Program-made: the position numbers and the translations under genes
In this document: positions 49,053 through 62,700 of the stretch, piece after piece
How the letters are laid out: every line of letters begins with the position of its first letter
Numbering within the stretch: the stretch's first letter is position 1
The notes under the pieces: model-generated
Seen by the model: the letters and a program-made list of their open reading frames with translations, nothing else
What the model was told of the DNA's origin: nothing
Database searches by the model: none
Source: Hybos culiciformis
Lineage: Eukaryota > Arthropoda > Insecta > Diptera > Hybotidae
DNA: 64,000 nucleotides
Assembly: GCA_964007475.1 (NCBI GenBank)
Contig: CAXFZM010000350.1
Coordinates: 722,472-786,471 of the forward strand
Direction: 5' to 3'

Positions 49053-51621
49053 CGGAGAAATAAACGATAAGGTGAGCAAACCCCCTAACTTTAACACATA
49101 AAATGTTGACTTTGGGCTTACTCCGACTCCAGACCTCGGAGAACCTCCGTTTTTGGCTTAAATTAAAGGTCTAGAAATTACGCTTCTTTCTGTGCAATTT
49201 TTATGAAAATCGGTTTTCTAGATCCGGAGAAATAAACGATAAGGTGAGCAAACCCCCTAACTTTAACACATAAAATGTTGACTTTGGACTGGTTTTTTGT
49301 TCATTACTCCGGCTCCAGACCTCGGAGAACCTCTGTTTTTGGCTTAAATTAAAGGTCTAGAAATTACGCTTCTTTCTGTGAAATTTTTACGAAAATCGGT
49401 TTTCTAGATCCGGAGAAATAAACGATAAGGTGAGCAAACCCCCTAACTTTAACACATAAAATGTTGACTTTGGGCTGTTTTTTTGTTCATTACTCCGGCT
49501 CCAGACCTCGGAGAACCTCCGTTTTTGGCTTAAATTAAAGATCTAGAAATTACGCTTCTTTCTGTGCAATTTTTATGAAAATCGGTTTTCTAGATCTGGA
49601 GAAATAAACGATGAGGTGAGCAAACCCCCTAACTTTAACACATAAAATGTTGACTTTGGACTGGTTTTTTGTTCATTACTCCGGCTCCAGACCTCGGAGA
49701 ACCTCCGTTTTTGGCTTAAATTAAAGGTCTAGAAATTACGCTTCTTTCTGTGCAATTTTTATGAAAATCGGTTTTCTAGATCCGGAGAAATAAACGATAA
49801 GGTGAGCAAACCCCCTAACTTTAACACATAAAATGTTGACTTTGGGCTGGTTTTTTGTTCATTACTCCGGCTCCAGACTTCGGCGGACCTCCGTTTTTGG
49901 CTTAAATTAAAGGTCTAGAAATTACGCTTCTTTCTGTGCAATTTTTATGAAAATCGGTTTTCTAGATCCGGAGAAATAAACGATAAGGTGAGCAAACCCC
50001 CTAACTTTAACACATAAAATGTTGACTTTGGGCTGGTTTTTTGTTCATTACTCCGGCTCCAGACCTCGGAGAACCTCCGTTTTTGGCTTAAATTAAAGGT
50101 CTAGAAATTACGCTTCTTTCTGTGCAATTTTTATGAAAATCGGTTTTCTAGATCCGGAGAAATAAACGATAAGGTGAGCAAACCCCCTAACTTTAACACA
50201 TAAAATGTTGACTTTGGACTGGTGTTTGTTCATTACTCCGGCTCCAGACCTCGGAGAACCTCCGTTTTTGGCTTAAATTAAAGGTCTAGAAATTACGCTT
50301 CTTTCTGTGCAATTTTTATGAAAATCGGTTTTCTAGATCCGGAGAAATAAACGATAAGGTGAGCAAACCCCCTAACTTTAACACATAAAATGTTGACTTT
50401 GGGCTGGTTTTTTGTTCATTACTCCGGCTCCAGACTTCGGCGGACCTCCGTTTTTGGCTTAAATTAAAGGTCTAGAAATTACGCTTCTTTCTGTGCAATT
50501 TTTATGAAAATCGGTTTTATAGATCCGGAGAAATAAACGATAAGGTGAGCAAACCCCCTAACTTTAACACATAAAATGTTGACTTTGGGCTGGTTTTTTG
50601 TTCATTACTCCGGCTCCAGACCTCGGAGAACCTCCGTTTTTGGCTTAAATTAAAGGTCTAGAAATTACGCTTCTTTCTGTGCAATTTTTATGAAAATCGG
50701 TTTTCTAGATCCGGAGAAATAAACGATAAGGTGAACAAACCCCCTAACTTTAACACATAAAATGTTGACTTTGGGCCGGCTCCAGACCTCGGAGAACCTC
50801 CGTTTTTGGCTTAAATTAAAGGTCTAGAAATGACGCTTCTTTCTCTGCAATTTTTATGAAAATCGGTTTTCTAGATCCGGAGAAATAAACGATAAGGTGA
50901 GCAAACCCCCTAACTTTAACACATAAAATGTTGACTTTGGGCTGGTTTTTTGTTCATTACTCCGGCTCCAGACTTCGGCGGACCTCCGTTTTTGGCTTAA
51001 ATTAAAGGTCTAGAAATTACGCTTCTTTCTGTGCAATTTTTATGAAAATCGGTTTTATAGATCCGGAGAAATAAACGATAAGGTGAGCAAACCCCCTAAC
51101 TTTAACACATAAAATGTTGACTTTGGGCTGGTTTTTTGTTCATTACTCCGGCTCCAGACCTCGGAGAACCTCCGTTTTTGGCTTAAATTAAAGGTCTAGA
51201 AATTACGCTTCTTTCTGTGCAATTTTTATGAAAATCGGTTTTCTAGATCCGGAGAAATAAACGATAAGGTGAGCAAACCCCCTAACTTTAACACATAAAA
51301 TGTTGACTTTGGACTGGTTTTTTGTTCATTACTCCGGCTCCAGACCTCGGAGAACCTCCGTTTTTGGCTTAAATTAAAGGTCTAGAAATTACGCTTCTTT
51401 CTGTGCAATTTTTATGAAAATCGGTTTTCTAGATCCGGAGAAATAAACGATAAGGTGAGCAAACCCCCTAACTTTAACACATAAAATGTTGACTTTGGGC
51501 TGTTTTTTTGTTCATTACTCCGGCTCCAGACCTCGGAGAACCTCCGTTTTTGGCTTAAATTAAAGGTCTAGAAATTACGCTTCTTTCTGTGCAATTTTTA
51601 CGAAAATCGGTTTTCTAGATC
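49053..51621 (+). repeat. HOR unit, 14 monomers (2569 bp), copy 1
   Basis: Order: 172-bp monomer; GGACTGG/CCTCTG/GTGAAAT; GGGCTGTTTTTTTG with GATCTGGAG and CGATGAGG (49597); GGACTGG; TTCGGCGG; GGGCTGG; GGACTGGTGTTTG (50221, 1 bp short); TTCGGCGG with TTTTATAG; GGGCTGG; 166-bp monomer with GAACAAAC (50712); TTCGGCGG with TTTTATAG; GGGCTGG; GGACTGG; GGGCTGTTTTTTTG. The sum 172+166+12x186-1 gives 2569, as observed. Confidence 0.88.
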
Positions 51622-54190
51622 CGGAGAAATAAACGATAAGGTGAGCAAACCCCCTAACTTTAACACATAAAATGTTGACTTTGGGCTTACTCCGACTCCA
51701 GACCTCGGAGAACCTCCGTTTTTGGCTTAAATTAAAGGTCTAGAAATTACGCTTCTTTCTGTGCAATTTTTATGAAAATCGGTTTTCTAGATCCGGAGAA
51801 ATAAACGATAAGGTGAGCAAACCCCCTAACTTTAACACATAAAATGTTGACTTTGGACTGGTTTTTTGTTCATTACTCCGGCTCCAGACCTCGGAGAACC
51901 TCTGTTTTTGGCTTAAATTAAAGGTCTAGAAATTACGCTTCTTTCTGTGAAATTTTTACGAAAATCGGTTTTCTAGATCCGGAGAAATAAACGATAAGGT
52001 GAGCAAACCCCCTAACTTTAACACATAAAATGTTGACTTTGGGCTGTTTTTTTGTTCATTACTCCGGCTCCAGACCTCGGAGAACCTCCGTTTTTGGCTT
52101 AAATTAAAGATCTAGAAATTACGCTTCTTTCTGTGCAATTTTTATGAAAATCGGTTTTCTAGATCTGGAGAAATAAACGATGAGGTGAGCAAACCCCCTA
52201 ACTTTAACACATAAAATGTTGACTTTGGACTGGTTTTTTGTTCATTACTCCGGCTCCAGACCTCGGAGAACCTCCGTTTTTGGCTTAAATTAAAGGTCTA
52301 GAAATTACGCTTCTTTCTGTGCAATTTTTATGAAAATCGGTTTTCTAGATCCGGAGAAATAAACGATAAGGTGAGCAAACCCCCTAACTTTAACACATAA
52401 AATGTTGACTTTGGGCTGGTTTTTTGTTCATTACTCCGGCTCCAGACTTCGGCGGACCTCCGTTTTTGGCTTAAATTAAAGGTCTAGAAATTACGCTTCT
52501 TTCTGTGCAATTTTTATGAAAATCGGTTTTCTAGATCCGGAGAAATAAACGATAAGGTGAGCAAACCCCCTAACTTTAACACATAAAATGTTGACTTTGG
52601 GCTGGTTTTTTGTTCATTACTCCGGCTCCAGACCTCGGAGAACCTCCGTTTTTGGCTTAAATTAAAGGTCTAGAAATTACGCTTCTTTCTGTGCAATTTT
52701 TATGAAAATCGGTTTTCTAGATCCGGAGAAATAAACGATAAGGTGAGCAAACCCCCTAACTTTAACACATAAAATGTTGACTTTGGACTGGTGTTTGTTC
52801 ATTACTCCGGCTCCAGACCTCGGAGAACCTCCGTTTTTGGCTTAAATTAAAGGTCTAGAAATTACGCTTCTTTCTGTGCAATTTTTATGAAAATCGGTTT
52901 TCTAGATCCGGAGAAATAAACGATAAGGTGAGCAAACCCCCTAACTTTAACACATAAAATGTTGACTTTGGGCTGGTTTTTTGTTCATTACTCCGGCTCC
53001 AGACTTCGGCGGACCTCCGTTTTTGGCTTAAATTAAAGGTCTAGAAATTACGCTTCTTTCAGTGCAATTTTTATGAAAATCGGTTTTCTAGATCCGGAGA
53101 AATAAACGATAAGGTGAACAAACCCCCTAACTTTAACACATAAAATGTTGACTTTGGGCCGGCTCCAGACCTCGGAGAACCTCCGTTTTTGGCTTAAATT
53201 AAAGGTCTAGAAATGACGCTTCTTTCTCTGCAATTTTTATGAAAATCGGTTTTCTAGATCCGGAGAAATAAACGATAAGGTGAGCAAACCCCCTAACTTT
53301 AACACATAAAATGTTGACTTTGGGCTGGTTTTTTGTTCATTACTCCGGCTCCAGACTTCGGCGGACCTCCGTTTTTGGCTTAAATTAAAGCTCTAGAAAT
53401 TACACTTCTTTCTGTGCAATTTTTATGAAAATCGGTTTTCTAGATCCGGAGAAATAAACGATAAGGTGAGCAAACCCCCTAACTTTAACACATAAAATGT
53501 TGACTTTGGGCTGGTTTTTTGTTCATTACTCCGGCTCCAGACCTCGGAGAACCTCCGTTTTTGGCTTAAATTAAAGGTCTAGAAATTACGCTTCTTTCTG
53601 TGCAATTTTTATGAAAATCGGTTTTCTAGATCCGGAGAAATAAACGATAAGGTGAGCAAACCCCCTAACTTTAACACATAAAATGTTGACTTTGGACTGG
53701 TTTTTTGTTCATTACTCCGGCTCCAGACCTCGGAGAACCTCCGTTTTTGGCTTAAATTAAAGGTCTAGAAATTACGCTTCTTTCTGTGCAATTTTTATGA
53801 AAATCGGTTTTCTAGATCCGGAGAAATAAACGATAAGGTGAGCAAACCCCCTAACTTTAACACATAAAATGTTGACTTTGGGCTGGTTTTTTGTTCCTTA
53901 CTCCGGCTCCAGACCTCGGAGAACCTCCGTTTTTGGCTTAAATTAAAGATCTAGAAATTACGCTTCTTTCTGTGCAATTTTTATGAAAATCGGTTTTCTA
54001 GATCCGGAGAAATAAACGATAAGGTGAGCAAACCCCCTAACTTTAACACATAAAATGTTGACTTTGGGCTGTTTTTTTGTTCATTACTCCGGCTCCAGAC
54101 CTCGGAGAACCTCCGTTTTTGGCTTAAATTAAAGGTCTAGAAATTACGCTTCTTTCTGTGCAATTTTTACGAAAATCGGTTTTCTAGATC
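51622..54190 (+). repeat. HOR unit, 14 monomers (2569 bp), copy 2
   Basis: The first eight monomers match copy 1 at +2569 (GATCTGGAG 52166, GGACTGGTGTTTG 52790). The second half differs: one GGGCTGG copy is missing before the 166-bp monomer at 53095, and a TTCCTT/AAAGATCT copy is added near its end, so total length is unchanged although content is not. The private TTTCAGTGC (near 53061) is shared with copy 3. Confidence 0.87.
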
Positions 54191-56015
54191 CGGAGAAATA
54201 AACGATAAGGTGAGCAAACCCCCTAACTTTAACACATAAAATGTTGACTTTGGGCTTACTCCGACTCCAGACCTCGGAGAACCTCCGTTTTTGGCTTAAA
54301 TTAAAGGTCTAGAAATTACGCTTCTTTCTGTGCAATTTTTATGAAAATCGGTTTTCTAGATCCGGAGAAATAAACGATAAGGTGAGCAAACCCCCTAACT
54401 TTAACACATAAAATGTTGACTTTGGACTGGTTTTTTGTTCATTACTCCGGCTCCAGACCTCGGAGAACCTCTGTTTTTGGCTTAAATTAAAGGTCTAGAA
54501 ATTACGCTTCTTTCTGTGAAATTTTTATGAAAATCGGTTTTCTAGATCCGGAGAAATAAACGATAAGGTGAGCAAACCCCCTAACTTTAACACATAAAAT
54601 GTTGACTTTGGACTGGTGTTTGTTCATTACTCCGGCTCCAGACCTCGGAGAACCTCCGTTTTTGGCTTAAATTAAAGGTCTAGAAATTACGCTTCTTTCT
54701 GTGCAATTTTTATGAAAATCGGTTTTCTAGATCCGGAGAAATAAACGATAAGGTGAGCAAACCCCCTAACTTTAACACATAAAATGTTGACTTTGGGCTG
54801 GTTTTTTGTTCATTACTCCGGCTCCAGACTTCGGCGGACCTCCGTTTTTGGCTTAAATTAAAGGTCTAGAAATTACGCTTCTTTCAGTGCAATTTTTATG
54901 AAAATCGGTTTTCTAGATCCGGAGAAATAAACGATAAGGTGAACAAACCCCCTAACTTTAACACATAAAATGTTGACTTTGGGCCGGCTCCAGACCTCGG
55001 AGAACCTCCGTTTTTGGCTTAAATTAAAGGTCTAGAAATGACGCTTCTTTCTCTGCAATTTTTATGAAAATCGGTTTTCTAGATCCGGAGAAATAAACGA
55101 TAAGGTGAGCAAACCCCCTAACTTTAACACATAAAATGTTGACTTTGGGCTGGTTTTTTGTTCATTACTCCGGCTCCAGACTTCGGCGGACCTCCGTTTT
55201 TGGCTTAAATTAAAGCTCTAGAAATTACACTTCTTTCTGTGCAATTTTTATGAAAATCGGTTTTCTAGATCCGGAGAAATAAACGATAAGGTGAGCAAAC
55301 CCCCTAACTTTAACACATAAAATGTTGACTTTGGGCTGGTTTTTTGTTCATTACTCCGGCTCCAGACCTCGGAGAACCTCCGTTTTTGGCTTAAATTAAA
55401 GGTCTAGAAATTACGCTTCTTTCTGTGCAATTTTTATGAAAATCGGTTTTCTAGATCCGGAGAAATAAACGATAAGGTGAGCAAACCCCCTAACTTTAAC
55501 ACATAAAATGTTGACTTTGGACTGGTTTTTTGTTCATTACTCCGGCTCCAGACCTCGGAGAACCTCCGTTTTTGGCTTAAATTAAAGGTCTAGAAATTAC
55601 GCTTCTTTCTGTGCAATTTTTATGAAAATCGGTTTTCTAGATCCGGAGAAATAAACGATAAGGTGAGCAAACCCCCTAACTTTAACACATAAAATGTTGA
55701 CTTTGGGCTGGTTTTTTGTTCCTTACTCCGGCTCCAGACCTCGGAGAACCTCCGTTTTTGGCTTAAATTAAAGATCTAGAAATTACGCTTCTTTCTGTGC
55801 AATTTTTATGAAAATCGGTTTTCTAGATCCGGAGAAATAAACGATAAGGTGAGCAAACCCCCTAACTTTAACACATAAAATGTTGACTTTGGGCTGTTTT
55901 TTTGTTCATTACTCCGGCTCCAGACCTCGGAGAACCTCCGTTTTTGGCTTAAATTAAAGGTCTAGAAATTACGCTTCTTTCTGTGCAATTTTTACGAAAA
56001 TCGGTTTTCTAGATC
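54191..56015 (+). repeat. HOR derivative, 10 monomers (1825 bp), copy 3
   Basis: Same order as copy 2 except that four consecutive monomers (GATCTGGAG copy, GGACTGG, TTCGGCGG, GGGCTGG) are missing after the second monomer. The length difference of 744 bp is exactly 4x186. The fusion monomer has the left marker GTGAAAT and the right marker TTTATG, where copies 1 and 2 have GTGAAATTTTTACG, placing the exchange between about 54518 and 54528. Confidence 0.88.
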
Positions 56016-58213
56016 CGGAGAAATAAACGATAAGGTGAGCAAACCCCCTAACTTTAACACATAAAATGTTGACTTTGGGCTTACTCCGACTCCAGACCTC
56101 GGAGAACCTCCGTTTTTGGCTTAAATTAAAGGTCTAGAAATTACGCTTCTTTCTGTGCAATTTTTATGAAAATCGGTTTTCTAGATCCGGAGAAATAAAC
56201 GATAAGGTGAGCAAACCCCCTAACTTTAACACATAAAATGTTGACTTTGGACTGGTTTTTTGTTCATTACTCCGGCTCCAGACCTCGGAGAACCTCTGTT
56301 TTTGGCTTAAATTAAAGGTCTAGAAATTACGCTTCTTTCTGTGAAATTTTTACGAAAATCGGTTTTCTAGATCCGGAGAAATAAACGATAAGGTGAGCAA
56401 ACTCCCTAACTTTAACACATAAAATGTTGACTTTGGGCTGTTTTTTTGTTCATTACTCCGGCTCCAGACCTCGGAGAACCTCCGTTTTTGGCTTAAATTA
56501 AAGATCTAGAAATTACGCTTCTTTCTGTGCAATTTTTATGAAAATCGGTTTTCTAGATCTGGAGAAATAAACGATGAGGTGAGCAAACCCCCTAACTTTA
56601 ACACATAAAATGTTGACTTTGGACTGGTTTTTTGTTCATTACTCCGGCTCCAGACCTCGGAGAACCTCCGTTTTTGGCTTAAATTAAAGGTCTAGAAATT
56701 ACGCTTCTTTCTGTGCAATTTTTATGAAAATCGGTTTTCTAGATCCGGAGAAATAAACGATAAGGTGAGCAAACCCCCTAACTTTAACACATAAAATGTT
56801 GACTTTGGGCTGGTTTTTTGTTCATTACTCCGGCTCCAGACTTCGGCGGACCTCCGTTTTTGGCTTAAATTAAAGGTCTAGAAATTACGCTTCTTTCTGT
56901 GCAATTTTTATGAAAATCGGTTTTCTAGATCCGGAGAAATAAACGATAAGGTGAGCAAACCCCCTAACTTTAACACATAAAATGTTGACTTTGGGCTGGT
57001 TTTTTGTTCATTACTCCGGCTCCAGACCTCGGAGAACCTCCGTTTTTGGCTTAAATTAAAGGTCTAGAAATTACGCTTCTTTCTGTGCAATTTTTATGAA
57101 AATCGGTTTTCTAGATCCGGAGAAATAAACGATAAGGTGAGCAAACCCCCTAACTTTAACACATAAAATGTTGACTTTGGACTGGTTTTTTGTTCATTAC
57201 TCCGGCTCCAGACCTCGGAGAACCTCCGTTTTTGGCTTAAATTAAAGGTCTAGAAATTACGCTTCTTTCTGTGCAATTTTTATGAAAATCGGTTTTCTAG
57301 ATCCGGAGAAATAAACGATAAGGTGAGCAAACCCCCTAACTTTAACACATAAAATGTTGACTTTGGGCTGGTTTTTTGTTCATTACTCCGGCTCCAGACT
57401 TCGGCGGACCTCCGTTTTTGGCTTAAATTAAAGGTCTAGAAATTACGCTTCTTTCTGTGCAATTTTTATGAAAATCGGTTTTCTAGATCCGGAGAAATAA
57501 ACGATAAGGTGAACAAACCCCCTAACTTTAACACATAAAATGTTGACTTTGGGCCGGCTCCAGACCTCGGAGAACCTCCGTTTTTGGCTTAAATTAAAGG
57601 TCTAGAAATGACGCTTCTTTCTCTGCAATTTTTATGAAAATCGGTTTTCTAGATCCGGAGAAATAAACGATAAGGTGAGCAAACCCCCTAACTTTAACAC
57701 ATAAAATGTTGACTTTGGGCTGGTTTTTTGTTCATTACTCCGGCTCCAGACTTCGGCGGACCTCCGTTTTTGGCTTAAATTAAAGCTCTAGAAATTACAC
57801 TTCTTTCTGTGCAATTTTTATGAAAATCGGTTTTCTAGATCCGGAGAAATAAACGATAAGGTGAGCAAACCCCCTAACTTTAACACATAAAATGTTGACT
57901 TTGGGCTGGTTTTTTGTTCATTACTCCGGCTCCAGACCTCGGAGAACCTCCGTTTTTGGCTTAAATTAAAGGTCTAGAAATTACGCTTCTTTCTGTGCAA
58001 TTTTTATGAAAATCGGTTTTCTAGATCCGGAGAAATAAACGATAAGGTGAGCAAACCCCCTAACTTTAACACATAAAATGTTGACTTTGGGCTGGTTTTT
58101 TGTTCATTACTCCGGCTCCAGACTTCGGCGGACCTCCGTTTTTGGCTTAAATTAAAGGTCTAGAAATTACGCTTCTTTCTGTGCAATTTTTATGAAAATC
58201 GGTTTTATAGATC
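56016..58213 (+). repeat. 12-monomer HOR-related segment
   Basis: Starts with the last 172-bp monomer, then GGACTGG/CCTCTG, the GATCTGGAG copy (56560, private AAACTCCCTAAC near 56401), GGACTGG, TTCGGCGG, GGGCTGG, GGACTGG with an intact T6 tract instead of GGTGTTTG, TTCGGCGG, the GAACAAAC short monomer (57490), TTCGGCGG/AAAGCTCT, GGGCTGG, and TTCGGCGG with TTTTATAG. This is copy 2 order for nine monomers, then a different tail. Confidence 0.8.
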
Positions 58214-59701
58214 CGGAGAAATAAACGATAAGGTGAGCAAACCCCCTAACTTTAACACATAAAATGTTGACTTTGGGCTGGTTTTTTGTTCATTACTCCG
58301 GCTCCAGACCTCGGAGAACCTCCGTTTTTGGCTTTAATTAAAGGTCTAGAAATTACGCTTCTTTCTGTGCAATTTTTATGAAAATCGGTTTTCTAGATCC
58401 GGAGAAACAAACGATAAGGTGAGCAAACCCCCTAACTTTAACACATAAAATGTTGACTTTGGACTGGTTTTTTGTTCATTACTCCGGCTCCAGACCTCGG
58501 AGAACCTCCGTTTTTGGCTTAAATTAAAGGTTTAGAAATTACGCTTCTTTCTGTGCAATTTTTATGAAAATCGGTTGTCTAGATCCGGAGAAATAAACGA
58601 TAAGGTGAGCAAACCCCCTAACTTTAACACATAAAATGTTGACTTTGGGCTGGTTTTTTGTTCATTACTCCGGCTCCAGACCTCGGAGAACCTCCGTTTT
58701 TGGCTTAAATTAAAGGTCTAGAAATTACGTTTCTTTCTGTGCAATTTTTATGAAAATCGGTTTTCTAGATCCGGAGAAATAAACGATAAGGTGAGCAAAC
58801 CCCCTAACTTTAACACATAAAATGTTGACTTTGGGCTGGTTTTTTGTTCATTACTCCGGCTCCAGACTTCGGCGGACCTCCGTTTTTGGCTTAAATTAAA
58901 GGTCTAGAAATTACGCTTCTTTCTGTGCAATTTTTATGAAAATCGGTTTTCTAGATCCGGAGAAATAAACGATAAGGTGAGCAAACCCCCTAACTTTAAC
59001 ACATAAAATGTTGACTTTGGGCTGGTTTTTTGTTCATTACTCCGGCTCCAGACCTCGGAGAACCTCCGTTTTTGGCTTAAATTAAAGGTCTAGAAATTAC
59101 GCTTCTTTCTGTGCAATTTTTATGAAAATCGGTTTTCTAGATCCGGAGAAACAAACGATAAGGTGAGCAAACCCCCTAACTTTAACACATAAAATGTTGA
59201 CTTTGGACTGGTTTTTTGTTCATTACTCCGGCTCCAGACCTCGGAGAACCTCCGTTTTTGGCTTAAATTAAAGGTTTAGAAATTACGCTTCTTTCTGTGC
59301 AATTTTTATGAAAATCGGTTGTCTAGATCCGGAGAAATAAACGATAAGGTGAGCAAACCCCCTAACTTTAACACATAAAATGTTGACTTTGGGCTGGTTT
59401 TTTGTTCATTACTCCGGCTCCAGACCTCGGAGAACCTCCGTTTTTGGCTTAAATTAAAGGTCTAGAAATTACGTTTCTTTCTGTGCAATTTTTATGAAAA
59501 TCGGTTTTCTAGATCCGGAGAAATAAACGATAAGGTGAGCAAACCCCCTAACTTTAACACATAAAATGTTGACTTTGGGCTGGTTTTTTGTTCATTACTC
59601 CGGCTCCAGACTTCGGCGGACCTCCGTTTTTGGCTTAAATTAAAGGTCTAGAAATTACGCTTCTTTCTGTGCAATTTTTATGAAAATCGGTTTTCTAGAT
59701 C
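58214..59701 (+). repeat. Tandem 4-mer pair (744-bp units)
   Basis: Units 58214-58957 and 58958-59701 share four rare markers at exactly 744 bp: GAGAAACAAACG (58408 and 59152), AAAGGTTTAGAAA (about 58531 and 59275), GGTTGTCTAG (58577 and 59321) and ATTACGTTTC (about 58730 and 59474). The first unit has the private CTTTAATTAAAG near 58332, creating a PacI-type palindrome; the second has the usual CTTAAATTAAAG. Confidence 0.88.
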
Positions 59702-62700
59702 CGGAGAAATAAACGATAAGGTGAGCAAACCCCCTAACTTTAACACATAAAATGTTGACTTTGGGCTGGTTTTTTGTTCATTACTCCGGCTCCAGACTTC
59801 GGCGGACCTCCGTTTTTGGCTTAAATTAAAGCTCTAGAAATTACACTTCTTTCTGTGCAATTTTTATGAAAATCGGTTTTCTAGATCCGGAGAAATAAAC
59901 GATAAGGTGAGCAAACCCCCTAACTTTAACACATAAAATGTTGACTTTGGGCTGGTTTTTTGTTCATTACTCCGGCTCCAGACCTCGGAGAACCTCCGTT
60001 TTTGGCTTAAATTAAAGGTCTAGAAATTACGCTTCTTTCTGTGCAATTTTTATGAAAATCGGTTTTCTAGATCCGGAGAAATAAACGATAAGGTGAGCAA
60101 ACCCCCTAACTTTAACACATAAAATGTTGACTTTGGGCTGGTTTTTTGTTCATTACTCCGGCTCCAGACTTCGGCGGACCTCCGTTTTTGGCTTAAATTA
60201 AAGGTCTAGAAATTACGCTTCTTTCTGTGCAATTTTTATGAAAATCGGTTTTATAGATCCGGAGAAATAAACGATAAGGTGAGCAAACCCCCTAACTTTA
60301 ACACATAAAATGTTGACTTTGGGCTGGTTTTTTGTTCATTACTCCGGCTCCAGACCTCGGAGAACCTCCGTTTTTGGCTTAAATTAAAGGTCTAGAAATT
60401 ACGCTTCTTTCTGTGCAATTTTTATGAAAATCGGTTTTCTAGATCCGGAGAAACAAACGATAAGGTGAGCAAACCCCCTAACTTTAACACATAAAATGTT
60501 GACTTTGGACTGGTTTTTTGTTCATTACTCCGGCTCCAGACCTCGGAGAACCTCCGTTTTTGGCTTAAATTAAAGATCTAGAAATTACGCTTCTTTCTGT
60601 GCAATTTTTATGCAAATCGGTTTTCTAGATCCGGAGAAATAAACGATAAGGTGAGCAAACCCCCCTAACTTTAACACATAAAATGTTGACTTTGGAGTGG
60701 TTTTTTGTTCATTACTCCGGCTCCAGACCTCGGAGAACCTCCGTTTTTGGCTTAAATTAAAGGTCTAGAAATTACGCTTCTTTCTGTGCAATTTTTACGA
60801 AAATCGGTTTTCTAGATCCGGAGAAATAAACGATAAGGTGAGCAAACCCCCTAACTTTAACACATAAAATGTTGACTTTGGGCTGGTTCTTTGTTCATTA
60901 CTCCGGCTCCAGACCTCGGAGAACCTCCGTTTTTGGCTTAAATTAAAGGTCTAGAAATTACGCTTCTTTCTCTGCAATTTTTATGAAAATCGGTTTTCTA
61001 GATCCGGAGAAATAAACGATAAGGTGAGCAAACCCACTAACTTTAACACATAAAATGTTGACTTTGGGCTGGTTTTTTGTTCATTACTCCGGCTCCAGAC
61101 TTCGGCGGACCTCCGTTTTTGGCTTAAATTAAAGCTCTAGAAATTACACTTTTTCTGTGCAATTTTTATGAAAATCGGTTTTCTAGATCCGGAGAAATAA
61201 ACGATAAGGTGAGCAAACCCCCTAACTTTAACACATAAAATGTTGACTTTGGGCTGGTTTTTTGTTCATTACTTCGGCTCCAGACCTCGCAGAACCTCCG
61301 TTTTTGGCTTAAATTAAAGGTCTAGAAATTACGCTTCTTTCTGTGCAATTTTTATGAAAATCGGTTGTCTAGATCCGGAGAAATAAACGATAAGGTGAGC
61401 AAACCCCCTAACTTTAACACATAAAATGTTGACTTTGGGCTGGTTTTTTGTTCATTACTCCGGCTCCAGACCTCGGAGAACCTCCGTTTTTGGCTTAAAT
61501 TAAAGGTCTAGAAATTACGTTTCTTTCTGTGCAATTTTTATGAAAATCGGTTTTCTAGATCCGGAGAAATAAACGATAAGGTGAGCAAACCCCCTAACTT
61601 TAACACATAAAATGTTGACTTTGGGCTGGTTTTTTGTTCATTACTCCGGCTCCAGACTTCGGCGGACCTCCGTTTTTGGCTTAAATTAAAGGTCTAGAAA
61701 TTACGCTTCTTTCTGTGCAATTTTTATGAAAATCGGTTTTCTAGATCCGGAGAAATAAACGATAAGGTGAGCAAACCCCCTAACTTTAACACATAAAATG
61801 TTGACTTTGGACTGGTTTTTTGTTCATTACTCCGGCTCCAGACCTCGGAGAACCTCCGTTTTTGGCTTAAATTAAAGGTCTACAAATTACGCTTCTTTCT
61901 GTGCAATTTTTATGAAAATCGGTTTTCTAGATCCGGAGAAATAAACGATAAGGTGAGCAAACCCCCTAACTTTAACACATAAAATGTTGACTTTGGGCTG
62001 GTTTTTTGTTCATTACTCCGGCTCCAGACCTCGGAGAACCTCCGTTTTTGGCTTAAATTAAAGGTCTAGAAATTACGCTTCTTTCTGTGCAATTTTTATG
62101 AAAATCGGTTTTCTAGATCCGGAGAAATAAACGATAAGGTGAGCAAACCCCCTAACTTTAACACATAAAATGTTGACTTTGGACTGGTTTTTTGTTCATT
62201 ACTCCGGCTCCAGACCTCGGAGAACCTCCGTTTTTGGCTTAAATTAAAGGTCTAGAAATTACGCTTCTTTCTGTGCAATTTTTATGAAAATCGGTTTTCT
62301 AGATCCGGAGAAATAAACGATAAGGTGAGCAAACCCCCTAACTTTAACACATAAAATGTTGACTTTGGGCTGGTTTTTTGTTCCTTACTCCGGCTCCAGA
62401 CCTCGGAGAACCTCCGTTTTTGGCTTAAATTAAAGATCTAGAAATTACGCTTCTTTCTGTGCAATTTTTATGAAAATCGGTTTTCTAGATCCGGAGAAAT
62501 AAACGATAAGGTGAGCAAACCCCCTAACTTTAACACATAAAATGTTGACTTTGGGCTGTTTTTTTGTTCATTACTCCGGCTCCAGACCTCGGAGAACCTC
62601 CGTTTTTGGCTTAAATTAAAGGTCTAGAAATTACGCTTCTTTCTGTGCAATTTTTACGAAAATCGGTTTTCTAGATCCGGAGAAATAAACGATAAGGTGA

